Shown here in pieces: positions 1 to 8,483 of a stretch of 58,895 bases of DNA. The translations under genes were made by a program, and so were the position numbers. Below the pieces are notes generated by a model, which did not search any database, had not been told where the DNA came from, and saw nothing but the letters and a program-made list of their open reading frames with translations. Every line of letters starts with the position of its first letter. Position 1 is the first letter of the stretch. The DNA comes from Planococcus donghaensis MPA1U2 (GTDB lineage: Bacteria > Bacillota > Bacilli > Bacillales_A > Planococcaceae): assembly GCF_000189395.1 (NCBI RefSeq), contig NZ_AEPB01000010.1, positions 1-58,895 of the forward strand, written 5' to 3'.

Positions 1-50
1 GTTGAACTATCCACTCGAAATTTTAAGCACTCTACATATCCAAACCCCAA

Positions 51-138
51 GCTGAGGAGCGCCAAGGGCTAGGCGAAGCAATGAGACGAGTGCTTTTCTC
101 GGCTCAGTGCGAAAGCCACGCCCAAAGCGAGCGAAGCG
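51..138. repeat. 88-bp direct repeat, copy 1
   Basis: This 88-base segment begins GCTGAGGAGCGCC and ends AGCGAGCGAAGCG. It recurs at 207-294 with only two differences that I can see, both near the middle (GTGCTTTTC against GTGTTCTTC). It is more GC-rich than its AT-rich surroundings and has short complementary parts such as CTGAG and CTCAG, so a folded form is possible. I see no convincing reading frame in it. It lies downstream of the LCP gene terminator. Function is unknown; a dispersed intergenic repeat is the simplest reading. Confidence 0.85.
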
Positions 139-206
139 CCTCCAGAATCCCGCAATTACTACTCACAAAAAGAATAAGCTTGCTAACTATCTAGCCCCCT
201 AAAAAA

Positions 207-294
207 GCTGAGGAGCGCCAAGGGCTAGGCGAAGCAATGAGACGAGTGTTCTTCTCGGCTCAGTGCGAAAGCCACGCCCAAAGCGAGCGAAGCG
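207..294. repeat. 88-bp direct repeat, copy 2
   Basis: Second copy of the 88-base direct repeat at 51-138, in the same orientation and 156 bases away. The two copies plus their 68-base spacer fill most of the gene-free stretch at 1-328. The near-identity of the copies implies recent duplication or homogenisation. Confidence 0.85.
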
Positions 295-323
295 ACTCTA
301 GAACCCACAAATCCTAAACAAAC

Positions 324-352
324 AAAAAAGCACAACCCTCACAGGCTGTGCT
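324..352 (-). terminator. Intrinsic terminator of the LCP gene
   Basis: On the minus strand the stem AGCACAGCC / GGGTTGTGCT is followed directly by a T run (TTTTTTG). It lies just past the stop codon of the LCP-family gene at 360, as expected for its Rho-independent terminator. Confidence 0.75.
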
Positions 353-359
353 CTCCATC

Positions 360-1283
360 TTACATATTCAAATGCGTCTTCAACGTCGACTGGATCTCCG
401 CTAACTCCGCATCATTCATCATATAATACCAAATCCCGTTAATCGTCTCTCCGGTACCATCTTCAACCATCAACTGATCAACCGTACCAATCGCATCACG
501 GTAATTCGACTGCACATCCATCATTTCATCAAACGTCATATTCGTCCGCACATTATCACCAAGTGCGTTGAAAATATCTTTATAATTCAACAAACTATTA
601 ACCGATGCACCTTTTTTCATAATCCCTTGAATCACTTGCTTCTGACGATTTTGACGACCAAAGTCACCTTCAGGATCTTGCTTACGCATACGTACATACG
701 CTAACGCTTCTTCGCCGTCTAACTCGATCTTACCTTCTTTAAACTCATCAAATGCTAACGAGTTGTTCACTTCAACACCACCAACAGCATCAACAATATC
801 TTGGAAGCCTTCCATGTTCACTTGCAACACATAGTCAATCGGAATATCTAACAAGTTCTCAACCGTTGCCATCGACATTTCAATGCCGCCAAATGCATAT
901 GCATGGTTAATCTTATCAGTCGTACCGCGTCCAACAATCTCCGTATACGTATCACGAGGAATCGATACCATCTTAGTCGACTCATCAGCCGGATTAACCG
1001 TCATCACAACCATTGTATCTGAACGTCCTCGATCGTCTTCACGCTCATCCACACCAAGCAACAATACTGAAAACGGATCTTTTTCATTTAACACAACTTC
1101 TTGATCAATCGTCCGTTTCTCTGATACTTCACGTTCAATCGGTTCGTGAATTTCGTCTAATGTATTCGTAAAGCTATTATAAATCGTAAATAGATAAATC
1201 CCGAGACCGACAACGATGACTCCGAGTATTCCAAGAATCCAAGGCCATTTCTTCTTTTTAAATTTCTTGTCTTTTCTGCCCAT
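360..1283 (-). CDS. LytR-CpsA-Psr (LCP) family wall-glycopolymer ligase
   Basis: A 307-residue type II membrane protein. A lysine-rich cytoplasmic start is followed by one transmembrane helix at about residues 13-33. The extracellular LCP domain shows the family blocks LLLGVDERE, RSDTMVVMTVNP, SIPRDTY, DKINHAYAFGG and a later AYVRMRKQDPEGDFGR segment. LCP enzymes transfer polyprenyl-pyrophosphate-linked glycopolymers (teichoic acid or capsule) to peptidoglycan outside the membrane, and the arginines in these blocks normally contact the lipid pyrophosphate. An AAAGGAG site precedes the ATG. It follows the SGNH-like gene by 15 bases on the same strand, and both face the polysaccharide cluster, so attachment of that polymer is a reasonable role (inference). 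Several paralogues usually exist per genome, so I give no symbol. Confidence 0.93.
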   Translation of the reverse strand: MGRKDKKFKKKKWPWILGILGVIVVGLGIYLFTIYNSFTNTLDEIHEPIEREVSEKRTIDQEVVLNEKDPFSVLLLGVDEREDDRGRSDTMVVMTVNPADESTKMVSIPRDTYTEIVGRGTTDKINHAYAFGGIEMSMATVENLLDIPIDYVLQVNMEGFQDIVDAVGGVEVNNSLAFDEFKEGKIELDGEEALAYVRMRKQDPEGDFGRQNRQKQVIQGIMKKGASVNSLLNYKDIFNALGDNVRTNMTFDEMMDVQSNYRDAIGTVDQLMVEDGTGETINGIWYYMMNDAELAEIQSTLKTHLNM

Positions 1284-1298
1284 TAGAGGATTCTCCTT

Positions 1299-2084
1299 TT
1301 AGTTAGCGATAAAATACGCTTCTAGTTCTTCTGCCCATAATTCTGCGCCTTTGCTGTTTGGAAGACCATCTTCCGTTAAGTGATCTTTTAAGACCTCATT
1401 GTCTGTATCTGGCCAAGAGCTCCAGTGATTAATATAAGCATAATCATACAGTTGTGCAAATTCTTTTAAAGCAGCAATTTGAGCTAAATAATAACCAGCA
1501 CCAAATATCGGTTGAGAAGGGTGAAGAACCACTAGGGCATCTTCTACTTCCTCAGTCAATCTAGCTTCAAACTCGTTAATATGCTCCCGTTCTACTTCAA
1601 TAGTAACACGATCATTATTCATCAAAGTCATTGGCTCAAGAAGGACTAAGTCATAACCTGAAGAAAGATCCACATCAAGCAAAGATTCAGAAGTACCTTC
1701 TATAGGAAGAATGTCTACTTCGATAAAGTCCGCATACGCTTCTTCTAATGAAGCTTCTAAACGTTCTGCGTACCCAGGATCACCTGATTCTAACGCTGCA
1801 GAACCTGCAATTAGCATTTTTAAACTCTTACCATTTTCATTTCGCTCGATGAACAAGTCTTGGACTTTCGGATCCATATTCGAGATAAGATTATCGATGT
1901 TCACACTTTTGTCACTTTTTACCTCTTTTGGTTTATCCTTTTTCTGATCCTCACTCTTAGCGCTTACAGCTTCCGGTGGAGCTAACACATTTTCGAGCTT
2001 GTCTTGCCACGTTAAATAGCTAAAAACTAGGGCAATAACACAAATAATAACAGCAACGACAGCTCCAATTTTATACAAATTCAT
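1299..2084 (-). CDS. Membrane-anchored SGNH/GDSL-like protein of the polysaccharide locus
   Basis: The start is set at the internal ATG giving MNLYKIGAVV, because GAAAGGGG lies correctly in front of it; the longer frame adds eight residues without a site. The 261-residue product has one N-terminal membrane helix (about residues 4-24), a charged linker and an extracytoplasmic domain resembling SGNH hydrolases. The nucleophile block reads LIAGSAAL, with a serine in the GDS position. The C-terminal block reads DGLPN where active relatives usually have DGxHPN, so the catalytic histidine appears to be missing. Such proteins occur in capsule loci, where they may deacylate or bind the polymer. Activity here is uncertain. 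Confidence 0.65.
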   Translation of the reverse strand: MNLYKIGAVVAVIICVIALVFSYLTWQDKLENVLAPPEAVSAKSEDQKKDKPKEVKSDKSVNIDNLISNMDPKVQDLFIERNENGKSLKMLIAGSAALESGDPGYAERLEASLEEAYADFIEVDILPIEGTSESLLDVDLSSGYDLVLLEPMTLMNNDRVTIEVEREHINEFEARLTEEVEDALVVLHPSQPIFGAGYYLAQIAALKEFAQLYDYAYINHWSSWPDTDNEVLKDHLTEDGLPNSKGAELWAEELEAYFIAN

Positions 2085-2179
2085 CAACTTACCCCTTTCA
2101 AAAATCACCTATACTTACAAATAAAGATAGCATAAATCATTCTAATAGCCTACTAAACTTTTCAAATTTGGAAGTTCTT

Positions 2180-2207
2180 TTGACTCTCTCCTATGCTATA
2201 CTAATTT
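2180..2207 (+). promoter_or_regulatory. Candidate promoter of the polysaccharide operon
   Basis: TTGACT at 2180-2185 is followed after 16 bases by TAATTT at 2202-2207, about 60 bases upstream of the first cluster gene. The -35 is good and the -10 weak. TATACT at 2197-2202 is a better -10 but sits too close to that -35. A promoter is expected here because the genes on either side diverge. Confidence 0.35.
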
Positions 2208-2266
2208 AAGTTGTTTATGGATCAAAAAATGATAAGAATATGAAATAAAAGGAGATAATTATTAAA

Positions 2267-2989
2267 ATGGAAGAAACCATCAGTTTACAAGACCTTTTTA
2301 AGACCCTGAAAAAACGGGCTGGATTAATCGCACTTATGACGATTTTAGCTATTACCATTGCAGGCGTAGTATCATTCTTAGTTCTAACGCCAATGTATCA
2401 GACTTCCACACAAATCTTGGTAAACCAAGAACAATCGGAAGCTGCCCAATTAACAAACCAAAACATTCAAACCGATCTTCAATTGATCAATACATATTCA
2501 GTTATTATTAAAAGCCCAGCGATATTAGATGAAGTAGCTAGCCAACTGGACCTTGATATGTCTGTAGAACAACTGAACAGCAAAATTACCGTTGCGACTG
2601 CTCAAAATTCTCAAGTAGTGGATATTACGGTACAAGATGAAAACCCAGCACAAGCAGTAGACATTGCTAACACAACTGCGAAAGTATTTGAAGGCGAGAT
2701 TCAAAACTTGATGAATGTCGATAACGTATCGATTTTGTCTCCGGCTGTATTAAAAGATAATCCATCACCGTTTGCACCAAATCCCAAGTTGAATATGGCT
2801 ATAGCGGCTGTAATTGGGATGATGCTTGGAGTCGGAATCGCATTCCTACTTGAATACTTAGATACAACGATTAAAGACCAACAAGATATTGAAGAAATTT
2901 TAGACATTCCGTTACTCGGTGTTATTTCTCCGATTAAAGAAGAAGCAAAATTAGAACAAACTACATCATCGAAGAGAAGGGCGGGATAA
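2267..2989 (+). CDS. Wzz/YveK-type polysaccharide chain-length and tyrosine-kinase modulator
   Basis: A 240-residue membrane protein with two transmembrane segments (about residues 19-40 and 173-195) flanking an extracytoplasmic Wzz domain. After the second helix comes a short cytoplasmic tail, the usual activator of the partner kinase. The proline-rich ILSPAVLKDNPSPFAPNP segment before helix 2 is typical of the family. It controls polymer length and export and activates the BY-kinase encoded four bases downstream. AAAGGAG lies about 12 bases before the ATG. Family assignment is secure. It is equivalent to CapA, YwqC or EpsA of related loci, and the sequence alone does not choose between those names. 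Confidence 0.9.
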   Translation: MEETISLQDLFKTLKKRAGLIALMTILAITIAGVVSFLVLTPMYQTSTQILVNQEQSEAAQLTNQNIQTDLQLINTYSVIIKSPAILDEVASQLDLDMSVEQLNSKITVATAQNSQVVDITVQDENPAQAVDIANTTAKVFEGEIQNLMNVDNVSILSPAVLKDNPSPFAPNPKLNMAIAAVIGMMLGVGIAFLLEYLDTTIKDQQDIEEILDIPLLGVISPIKEEAKLEQTTSSKRRAG

Positions 2990-2993
2990 CGCA

Positions 2994-3695
2994 ATGGCTA
3001 GAAAGAAAAAAGTCTTGCAGGAAACTGCACGTAAACTCATTGCATTTACAACACCTCGTTCAGTAGTAACTGAGCAATTTCGCACATTGCGCACGAATAT
3101 CAATTTTTCATCACCAGATTCTGAAATCCGTACAATGGTTGTTACGTCAGCTGCACCTTCAGAAGGGAAGTCAACAACGGCAGCAAACTTAGCTGTTGTA
3201 TTTGCACAAGAAGGTAAGAAGGTATTATTAATTGATGGTGATATGCGTAAACCGACTACGCATTATACATTCCGTATGGGGAACACGATTGGTTTATCAA
3301 GTGTTTTGACGCGCCAAAGTTCAATTCAAGAAGTTATTCGTGCAACAGCGGTAGAACGTTTAGACTTAATGACGTGTGGTCCAATTCCACCAAATCCGGC
3401 AGAATTACTGGCTTCTAAATCGATGGACACATTGATTGCTCAGCTTAAAAATACGTATGACCTAATCATTTTTGACGCCCCGCCTGTTTTATCTGTAACG
3501 GATGGACAGATTTTGGCGAACAAATGCGAAGGGACGATTCTTGTTGTCAGCTCTGGAAATACGGAAAAAGACAAAGCTTTAAAAGCAAAAGAAGCAATCG
3601 AATCTTCCAATAGTCGCTTAATCGGTGCGGTATTGAATAATTTTGAGTTGCCAAAAGATAGCTACTACTATCAATATTACGGAAACGCAGAGTAA
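2994..3695 (+). CDS. BY-type protein tyrosine kinase (CapB/YwqD/EpsB-like)
   Basis: A 233-residue cytoplasmic P-loop kinase. It has Walker A (SAAPSEGKSTTAANLA), Walker A' (VLLIDGDMRKP) and Walker B (LIIFDAPP) blocks and a C-terminal tyrosine cluster, DSYYYQYYGNAE, which is where these kinases autophosphorylate. It works with the modulator encoded just upstream and is reversed by the PHP phosphatase encoded downstream, setting polymerisation and export of the polysaccharide and often phosphorylating UDP-sugar dehydrogenases. The stop codon lies inside a hairpin terminator, so transcription into the phosphatase gene may be attenuated. Confidence 0.95.
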   Translation: MARKKKVLQETARKLIAFTTPRSVVTEQFRTLRTNINFSSPDSEIRTMVVTSAAPSEGKSTTAANLAVVFAQEGKKVLLIDGDMRKPTTHYTFRMGNTIGLSSVLTRQSSIQEVIRATAVERLDLMTCGPIPPNPAELLASKSMDTLIAQLKNTYDLIIFDAPPVLSVTDGQILANKCEGTILVVSSGNTEKDKALKAKEAIESSNSRLIGAVLNNFELPKDSYYYQYYGNAE

Positions 3696-3720
3696 AAAGG
3701 GCACGCCCTTTTTACTTTTT
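3691..3720 (+). terminator. Hairpin overlapping the kinase stop codon, probable attenuator
   Basis: AGTAAAAAGGGC at 3691-3702 pairs perfectly with GCCCTTTTTACT at 3705-3716, and T-rich sequence follows. The TAA stop of the kinase gene (3693-3695) is inside the left arm, so a terminating ribosome would cover it. The downstream phosphatase gene has the same orientation, so partial termination is more likely than a true operon end. Confidence 0.7.
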
Positions 3721-3746
3721 TTCAAGCACCAAAGGAGGACGAAACG

Positions 3747-4514
3747 ATGATCGACACACATGCTCATATTTTGCCTGGACTTGACGATGGTGCAGAAACA
3801 ATGGAGCAAACAAAACGCCTATTAGAAAAAGCAATAGAGGAACAATTAACGGGAATTATTGCCACTCCACATGCTTTTCATCCAAACTTTCAAACGAATC
3901 TTGCGGCATTAAATAGACAGTTAGAACTTGTAAATAGCTATATCGCAGAAGAGCAGCTTCCGCTTACGATCTACAGCGGACAAGAATGCCGTCTAAGTGA
4001 GAAATTGCCAGGAAAACTAGCTGCACAAGAAGCCTTAACATTAGCGGGTTCGCGCTATGTGCTTTTAGAATTGCCTTCATCAGGTATTCCCGCGTATACC
4101 GTACCAATTATTCAGCAATTAATTACGAAAAACTATGTACCAATCATTGCCCACGCAGAACGCAACCAAGGCATTATCGAAAAACCAGAACGCTTGAAAA
4201 AACTTTTGCTTCACGGCGCGATGGCACAAGTCACTGCAGGGTCAATTTCAGGTCACTTTGGCAAATCGATTCAGCGTACGGCCATGAACTTAATTGATGC
4301 AAACTTAATTCATGTTTATGGTTCAGATGTCCATAGTATAGACAAACGTCCATTCCTGTTTAACAAAGGACTCGATTACTTAGAGAAAAAGAACCGACAC
4401 GACATGGTCGACATCTTCCTTGAAAACAACGAGCGCATTATACTGGATGAACATTTCCACGTATTAGAGCCAGAAGACATCCCCAAGGGAAAATGGTGGA
4501 ATATTTTTACTTGA
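3747..4514 (+). CDS. PHP-family tyrosine-protein phosphatase (CapC/YwqE-like)
   Basis: A 255-residue metal-dependent phosphatase of the PHP superfamily. Metal-binding motifs are in family order: MIDTHAHILPGLDDGAE at the N-terminus, ATPHAFHP, the IAHAERN block and GSDVHS near the C-terminus. It dephosphorylates the BY-kinase tyrosine cluster and other phosphotyrosine proteins in the cytoplasm. AAAGGAGG precedes the ATG. It completes the modulator-kinase-phosphatase trio that opens many Gram-positive exopolysaccharide clusters. Confidence 0.94.
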   Translation: MIDTHAHILPGLDDGAETMEQTKRLLEKAIEEQLTGIIATPHAFHPNFQTNLAALNRQLELVNSYIAEEQLPLTIYSGQECRLSEKLPGKLAAQEALTLAGSRYVLLELPSSGIPAYTVPIIQQLITKNYVPIIAHAERNQGIIEKPERLKKLLLHGAMAQVTAGSISGHFGKSIQRTAMNLIDANLIHVYGSDVHSIDKRPFLFNKGLDYLEKKNRHDMVDIFLENNERIILDEHFHVLEPEDIPKGKWWNIFT

Positions 4515-4640
4515 TTAATAATAAAAAAGTATTATTTTGTTTAAAAAATCCTTTCATTTCCAGTTAGTAGTATGTTAGAATGAGGGAAGATTTTTGCCCA
4601 GTTAAGTCAAAAGTACTGGATAACGAAAGGACTGACCCTC

Positions 4641-6476
4641 TTGTCATTAAAAAACCGCGTTTCATTATTACTAGCTGTCGATTCACTCATCGTATTCTTC
4701 TCTATTTTTGTCGGCTATTATGTGCTCTACCCGTATAACGATGTGATGCAGAACCAGTTTCTCCTAGCAAGTGCGCTAACTATTTTTATCGCACACCATG
4801 CGCTAGCAATGTACTACGGCTTGTACCGTAAAGTTTGGGAGTATGCCTCAATCGGTGAATTAACGTCGATTTTTAAAGCAGTTACTTGGTCGATCGTTGT
4901 CATTGGTATCGTGCAATACGCTTATAGAGGCGATGTATTGTTCCGCGCATTAATCATTACGTGGATGCTTCACCTTCTATTAATCGGTGGCTCGCGTCTG
5001 TCATGGCGCATGTTACGAGATAAAAGAAATAGCCACAAGGATTCTGAACTAAAACGCACGCTCATCATTGGTGCAGGTAAAGCCGGCAGCCTCGTAGCGC
5101 GTCAATTGTTATCAAATCCTGAAAATGGCTTATTACCAGTATTATATGTAGACGATGACAAAAACAAACAAGGCCTCGATATTTACGGCGTTCGAGTTGT
5201 CCATGGCAGCACACAAGATGTGGCTACTATCGCTAAAGACAATCGGATCGACACAATCATCATTGCCATCCCCTCACTCGGCAAGCAAGAAACGGCTGAG
5301 CTCATCAAAACTTGTATGGACTCTGGCATCCGGACGCAGACCATTCCACTTATCGAAGACATTATGACCGGTAAAGTATCGGTAACAGACATTCAAGATG
5401 TCAAAATTGAAGATTTGTTAGGTCGCGACGAAGTCAAACTCGATATGAATAAGATTGCCAATCAGTTGACGAGTAAAACAATTCTCGTAACAGGAGCTGG
5501 TGGATCAATCGGTTCAGAAATCGCACGTCAAATCGCACGCTTTGGTCCAAAAAAACTCTTACTTTTAGGACATGGTGAAAACTCGATTTACTTGATCGAT
5601 ATGGAGCTACGTCAAAAAATCGCACCAGACACTGAAATCATTCCAATTATCGCCGATGTACAAGACCGTGAGCGAATGATGGATATTATGAATACATATA
5701 AACCCGATGTTGTTTACCATGCAGCGGCGCATAAACATGTACCCCTTATGGAAAGCAATCCAATGGAAGCTGTTAAAAACAATGTATATGGAACGAAAAA
5801 CGTTGCAGAAGCAGCACATATGAACGGTGTAGGCAACTTTGTTATGGTATCTACTGATAAAGCAGTAAACCCGCCGAACGTAATGGGGGCAACAAAACGA
5901 TTTGCTGAAATGATTGTTCAAAACTTAGCAAAACGAAGTGACACTAAATTCGCTGCAGTACGCTTTGGGAATGTACTAGGATCACGTGGTTCGGTAATCC
6001 CTCTATTTAAAAAACAAATCGCTGCAGGTGGTCCGATTACAGTAACAGACCCGCGCATGACTCGTTATTTCATGACCATTCCAGAAGCTTCGCGTTTAGT
6101 TATTCAAGCTGGAACATTAGCTGAAGGTGGGGAAGTGTTTGTCTTGGATATGGGTGAACCTGTTAAAATTGTTGATTTGGCACAGAACTTGATTCGACTT
6201 TCTGGGTACGCTGAAGGGGAAATTGGTATTAACTTCTCTGGTATTCGTCCAGGTGAAAAGTTGTTTGAAGAATTGCTTAATGATAACGAAATTCAGACAG
6301 ATCAAGTATTCCCTAAGATTTATATTGGAAAGGCGAATCCAGTTAGTGAGGGTGAGTTAACTTATCTTTTAAAGAAGTTGCCTGAAATGCCGAATGAAGA
6401 AGTCAAAGAAGTTTTGATCAGGTTGGCTAATCGGAAGAATGTAGATGTAGAAAATATGCGAGTAGAGAGTATTTGA
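4641..6476 (+). CDS. CapD/EpsC/PglF-type membrane nucleoside-diphosphate-sugar 4,6-dehydratase
   Basis: A 611-residue enzyme starting at TTG, with GAAAGG about 10 bases upstream. Four N-terminal membrane helices (about residues 8-110) precede a first nucleotide-binding fold (LIIGAGKAGS, near residue 141) and the catalytic SDR domain (TGAGGSIGSE, near residue 283). STDKAV followed by MGATKR marks the long-chain dehydratase subtype that uses Thr/Asp/Lys rather than the SYK triad. It normally converts UDP-GlcNAc to the 4-keto-6-deoxy sugar at the membrane. The aminotransferase and formyltransferase-like genes downstream fit a route to a 4-amino-4,6-dideoxysugar. Base composition is still backbone-like here, and the AT-rich block starts after this gene. 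Confidence 0.92.
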   Translation: MSLKNRVSLLLAVDSLIVFFSIFVGYYVLYPYNDVMQNQFLLASALTIFIAHHALAMYYGLYRKVWEYASIGELTSIFKAVTWSIVVIGIVQYAYRGDVLFRALIITWMLHLLLIGGSRLSWRMLRDKRNSHKDSELKRTLIIGAGKAGSLVARQLLSNPENGLLPVLYVDDDKNKQGLDIYGVRVVHGSTQDVATIAKDNRIDTIIIAIPSLGKQETAELIKTCMDSGIRTQTIPLIEDIMTGKVSVTDIQDVKIEDLLGRDEVKLDMNKIANQLTSKTILVTGAGGSIGSEIARQIARFGPKKLLLLGHGENSIYLIDMELRQKIAPDTEIIPIIADVQDRERMMDIMNTYKPDVVYHAAAHKHVPLMESNPMEAVKNNVYGTKNVAEAAHMNGVGNFVMVSTDKAVNPPNVMGATKRFAEMIVQNLAKRSDTKFAAVRFGNVLGSRGSVIPLFKKQIAAGGPITVTDPRMTRYFMTIPEASRLVIQAGTLAEGGEVFVLDMGEPVKIVDLAQNLIRLSGYAEGEIGINFSGIRPGEKLFEELLNDNEIQTDQVFPKIYIGKANPVSEGELTYLLKKLPEMPNEEVKEVLIRLANRKNVDVENMRVESI

Positions 6477-6534
6477 GCTGAAAGGTTATAGAAGCGTTTA
6501 ATGAAAATCGAATATATAAAGTGAGGTTATTTCA

Positions 6535-7746
6535 ATGAAAACAGATCAAATAAGAAATATTCCATTCTCTCCTCCTGATATTACAGATGAAGAAATTGCA
6601 GAAGTTGTAGATACATTAAAATCAGGATGGATTACTACTGGACCAAAAACTAAAGAATTTGAAAGAAGATTGGCAAACTATATTGGTACTACAAAAGTGG
6701 CTTGTTTAAACTCTGCAACAGCAGCTATGGAAATGACTTTACGTATGTTAGGGGTTGGAGAAGGTGATGAGGTAATCACAACTGCATATACTTACACCGC
6801 TACGGCTTCTGTTATTCATCATGTCGGCGCTAAAATAATATTAGTAGATGTAGCACCTGATTCGTACGAAATGGATTATATTAAAATGGGAAAAGTTATT
6901 ACTGAGAGAACTAAGGCTATTATTGCTGTGGATATTGCTGGGGTTATGTGTGATTATAATATGATTTATAAAGTCATAGATAATAAAAAAGAGATTTTTA
7001 AAGCTAATAACCCAGTTCAAGAATTAATTGGACGGCCAGTTGTAATTGCTGACTCTGCACACGGGTTTGGAGCATCAAGGAATGGACGAAATAGTGGTCA
7101 AGCGGCGGACTTCACTTGTTTTTCCTTCCATGCAGTGAAAAACTTAACTACTGCTGAGGGAGGTGCTGTTACATGGAGAAGCGATCTTGGCTTAGATACT
7201 GAATATGTTTATAAGCAATATATGCTACTTTCACTCCATGGACAATCGAAAGATGCTTTGGCTAAAACTCAGAAGGGTTCATGGGAATATGATGTGCTTT
7301 TACCTGCTTTCAAATGTAATATGACTGATATTATGGCTAGTATTGGTCTTAAGCAACTAAACAGGTATGAAGAGCTGAAAATCAAAAGACGTGAGCTTAT
7401 CGAAATGTATGAACATGGACTTAAAAACACAGGGCTAGAAACTCTTTCGCATTTCTGTTCAGAATACATCTCTTCCGGTCATTTATATTTAGTAAGAATT
7501 CCGGGTATTAATGCGATGAAAAGAAATGAAATTATGACTGAAATGGCTGAAATGGGTATCTCTTGTAATGTACATTACAAACCATTACCGATGTTGACGG
7601 CGTACAAAAATCTTGGATTTGATATTAAAGATTTTCCGAATTCTTTAAGTATGTACGAAAATGAAATCACACTACCGTTGCATACTTTATTAAATGAGAA
7701 GGATATAAACTATATAATTGATTGTTTTAAAAAAGCCATATTGTAA
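6535..7746 (+). CDS. DegT/DnrJ/EryC1/StrS-family PLP-dependent sugar aminotransferase
   Basis: A 403-residue fold-type I aminotransferase. Family blocks are the N-terminal PFSPPDITDEEIAEV and SGWITTGP, the cofactor region ADSAHGFGASR, and TCFSFHAVKNLTTAEGG, whose lysine should hold PLP. It should aminate the 4-keto carbon of the dehydratase product using glutamate, giving a UDP-4-amino-4,6-dideoxyhexose. This follows from family knowledge and position, because the sequence does not itself define the substrate. GTGAGGT lies before the ATG. It is the first gene of the strongly AT-rich, cluster-specific block. Confidence 0.9.
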   Translation: MKTDQIRNIPFSPPDITDEEIAEVVDTLKSGWITTGPKTKEFERRLANYIGTTKVACLNSATAAMEMTLRMLGVGEGDEVITTAYTYTATASVIHHVGAKIILVDVAPDSYEMDYIKMGKVITERTKAIIAVDIAGVMCDYNMIYKVIDNKKEIFKANNPVQELIGRPVVIADSAHGFGASRNGRNSGQAADFTCFSFHAVKNLTTAEGGAVTWRSDLGLDTEYVYKQYMLLSLHGQSKDALAKTQKGSWEYDVLLPAFKCNMTDIMASIGLKQLNRYEELKIKRRELIEMYEHGLKNTGLETLSHFCSEYISSGHLYLVRIPGINAMKRNEIMTEMAEMGISCNVHYKPLPMLTAYKNLGFDIKDFPNSLSMYENEITLPLHTLLNEKDINYIIDCFKKAIL

Positions 7747-7773
7747 ATAAAACAGAATAAATGAGGTGAAATA

Positions 7774-8472
7774 GTGAAAAAGATAGCAATACTTGGCTCT
7801 GCCAACGCTTTAAAACCTAAAATAATTCTTGAAACATTGCTTAATATGAATATTTTTCAAAAGACTCAATTAGTTTTATTTACTGAAAAAGATGAAGGAG
7901 TATGTTATGAATACTCTAAAAATATGGGAATTGAAATAGTTATATTTACTAATAAAAAATTAAATGATGAAGATAGTTTAACTATTGCTCAAAATCATAA
8001 AGTTGATTTACTAATTAGTTGTGGCTGGCCACATAAAATTCCTTTAGAATTTCTCAATCTATTTAAATATCCTTCAATTAATTGTCATGGTTCTATTCTG
8101 CCGGATTATAGAGGAAGCAGAGCATATATGCATTATTGGGCTAATTGTGAGAGCTTTTATGGTGCTACCATTCATTTTATGAATGAGAAGTTTGATGATG
8201 GTAATATCATTGTTCAAGGTAGACACCAACTATTTTTAGAAGAAACACCCTCTGTGATACATAGAAGAACTGCAGAATTATGTGCTCATTTGATACCTAC
8301 AGCTATATTTCTAATTGAAAATGGATATCAAGGTAAACAAATAAATGGTCTTAAGAGATATTTTAAGAAATTATCTCCTGAAGAATTCAGAAATTATAGA
8401 AGAATAAATGAAAAAGCTCATTCTTCAGATTATCTGATCACACCGCATAAAGTAATTAGCGATGGAAAGTAG
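7774..8472 (+). CDS. Formyltransferase-like protein, probable aminosugar N-formyltransferase
   Basis: A 232-residue protein with the catalytic core of the methionyl-tRNA/GAR/sugar formyltransferase fold. SINCHGSILPDYRGS gives the catalytic Asn103 and His105, and FDDGNII supplies an aspartate about 36 residues later (Asp141), the family spacing. It is shorter than methionyl-tRNA formyltransferase and lacks an obvious C-terminal tRNA-binding domain. Its place after a 4,6-dehydratase and an aminotransferase suggests N10-formyl-tetrahydrofolate-dependent formylation of the 4-amino group, as in sugar N-formyltransferases of other glycan loci. The start is GTG with GAGGTG upstream. The substrate is inference. 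Confidence 0.75.
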   Translation: MKKIAILGSANALKPKIILETLLNMNIFQKTQLVLFTEKDEGVCYEYSKNMGIEIVIFTNKKLNDEDSLTIAQNHKVDLLISCGWPHKIPLEFLNLFKYPSINCHGSILPDYRGSRAYMHYWANCESFYGATIHFMNEKFDDGNIIVQGRHQLFLEETPSVIHRRTAELCAHLIPTAIFLIENGYQGKQINGLKRYFKKLSPEEFRNYRRINEKAHSSDYLITPHKVISDGK

Positions 8473-8483
8473 GGTTTAGTTTA

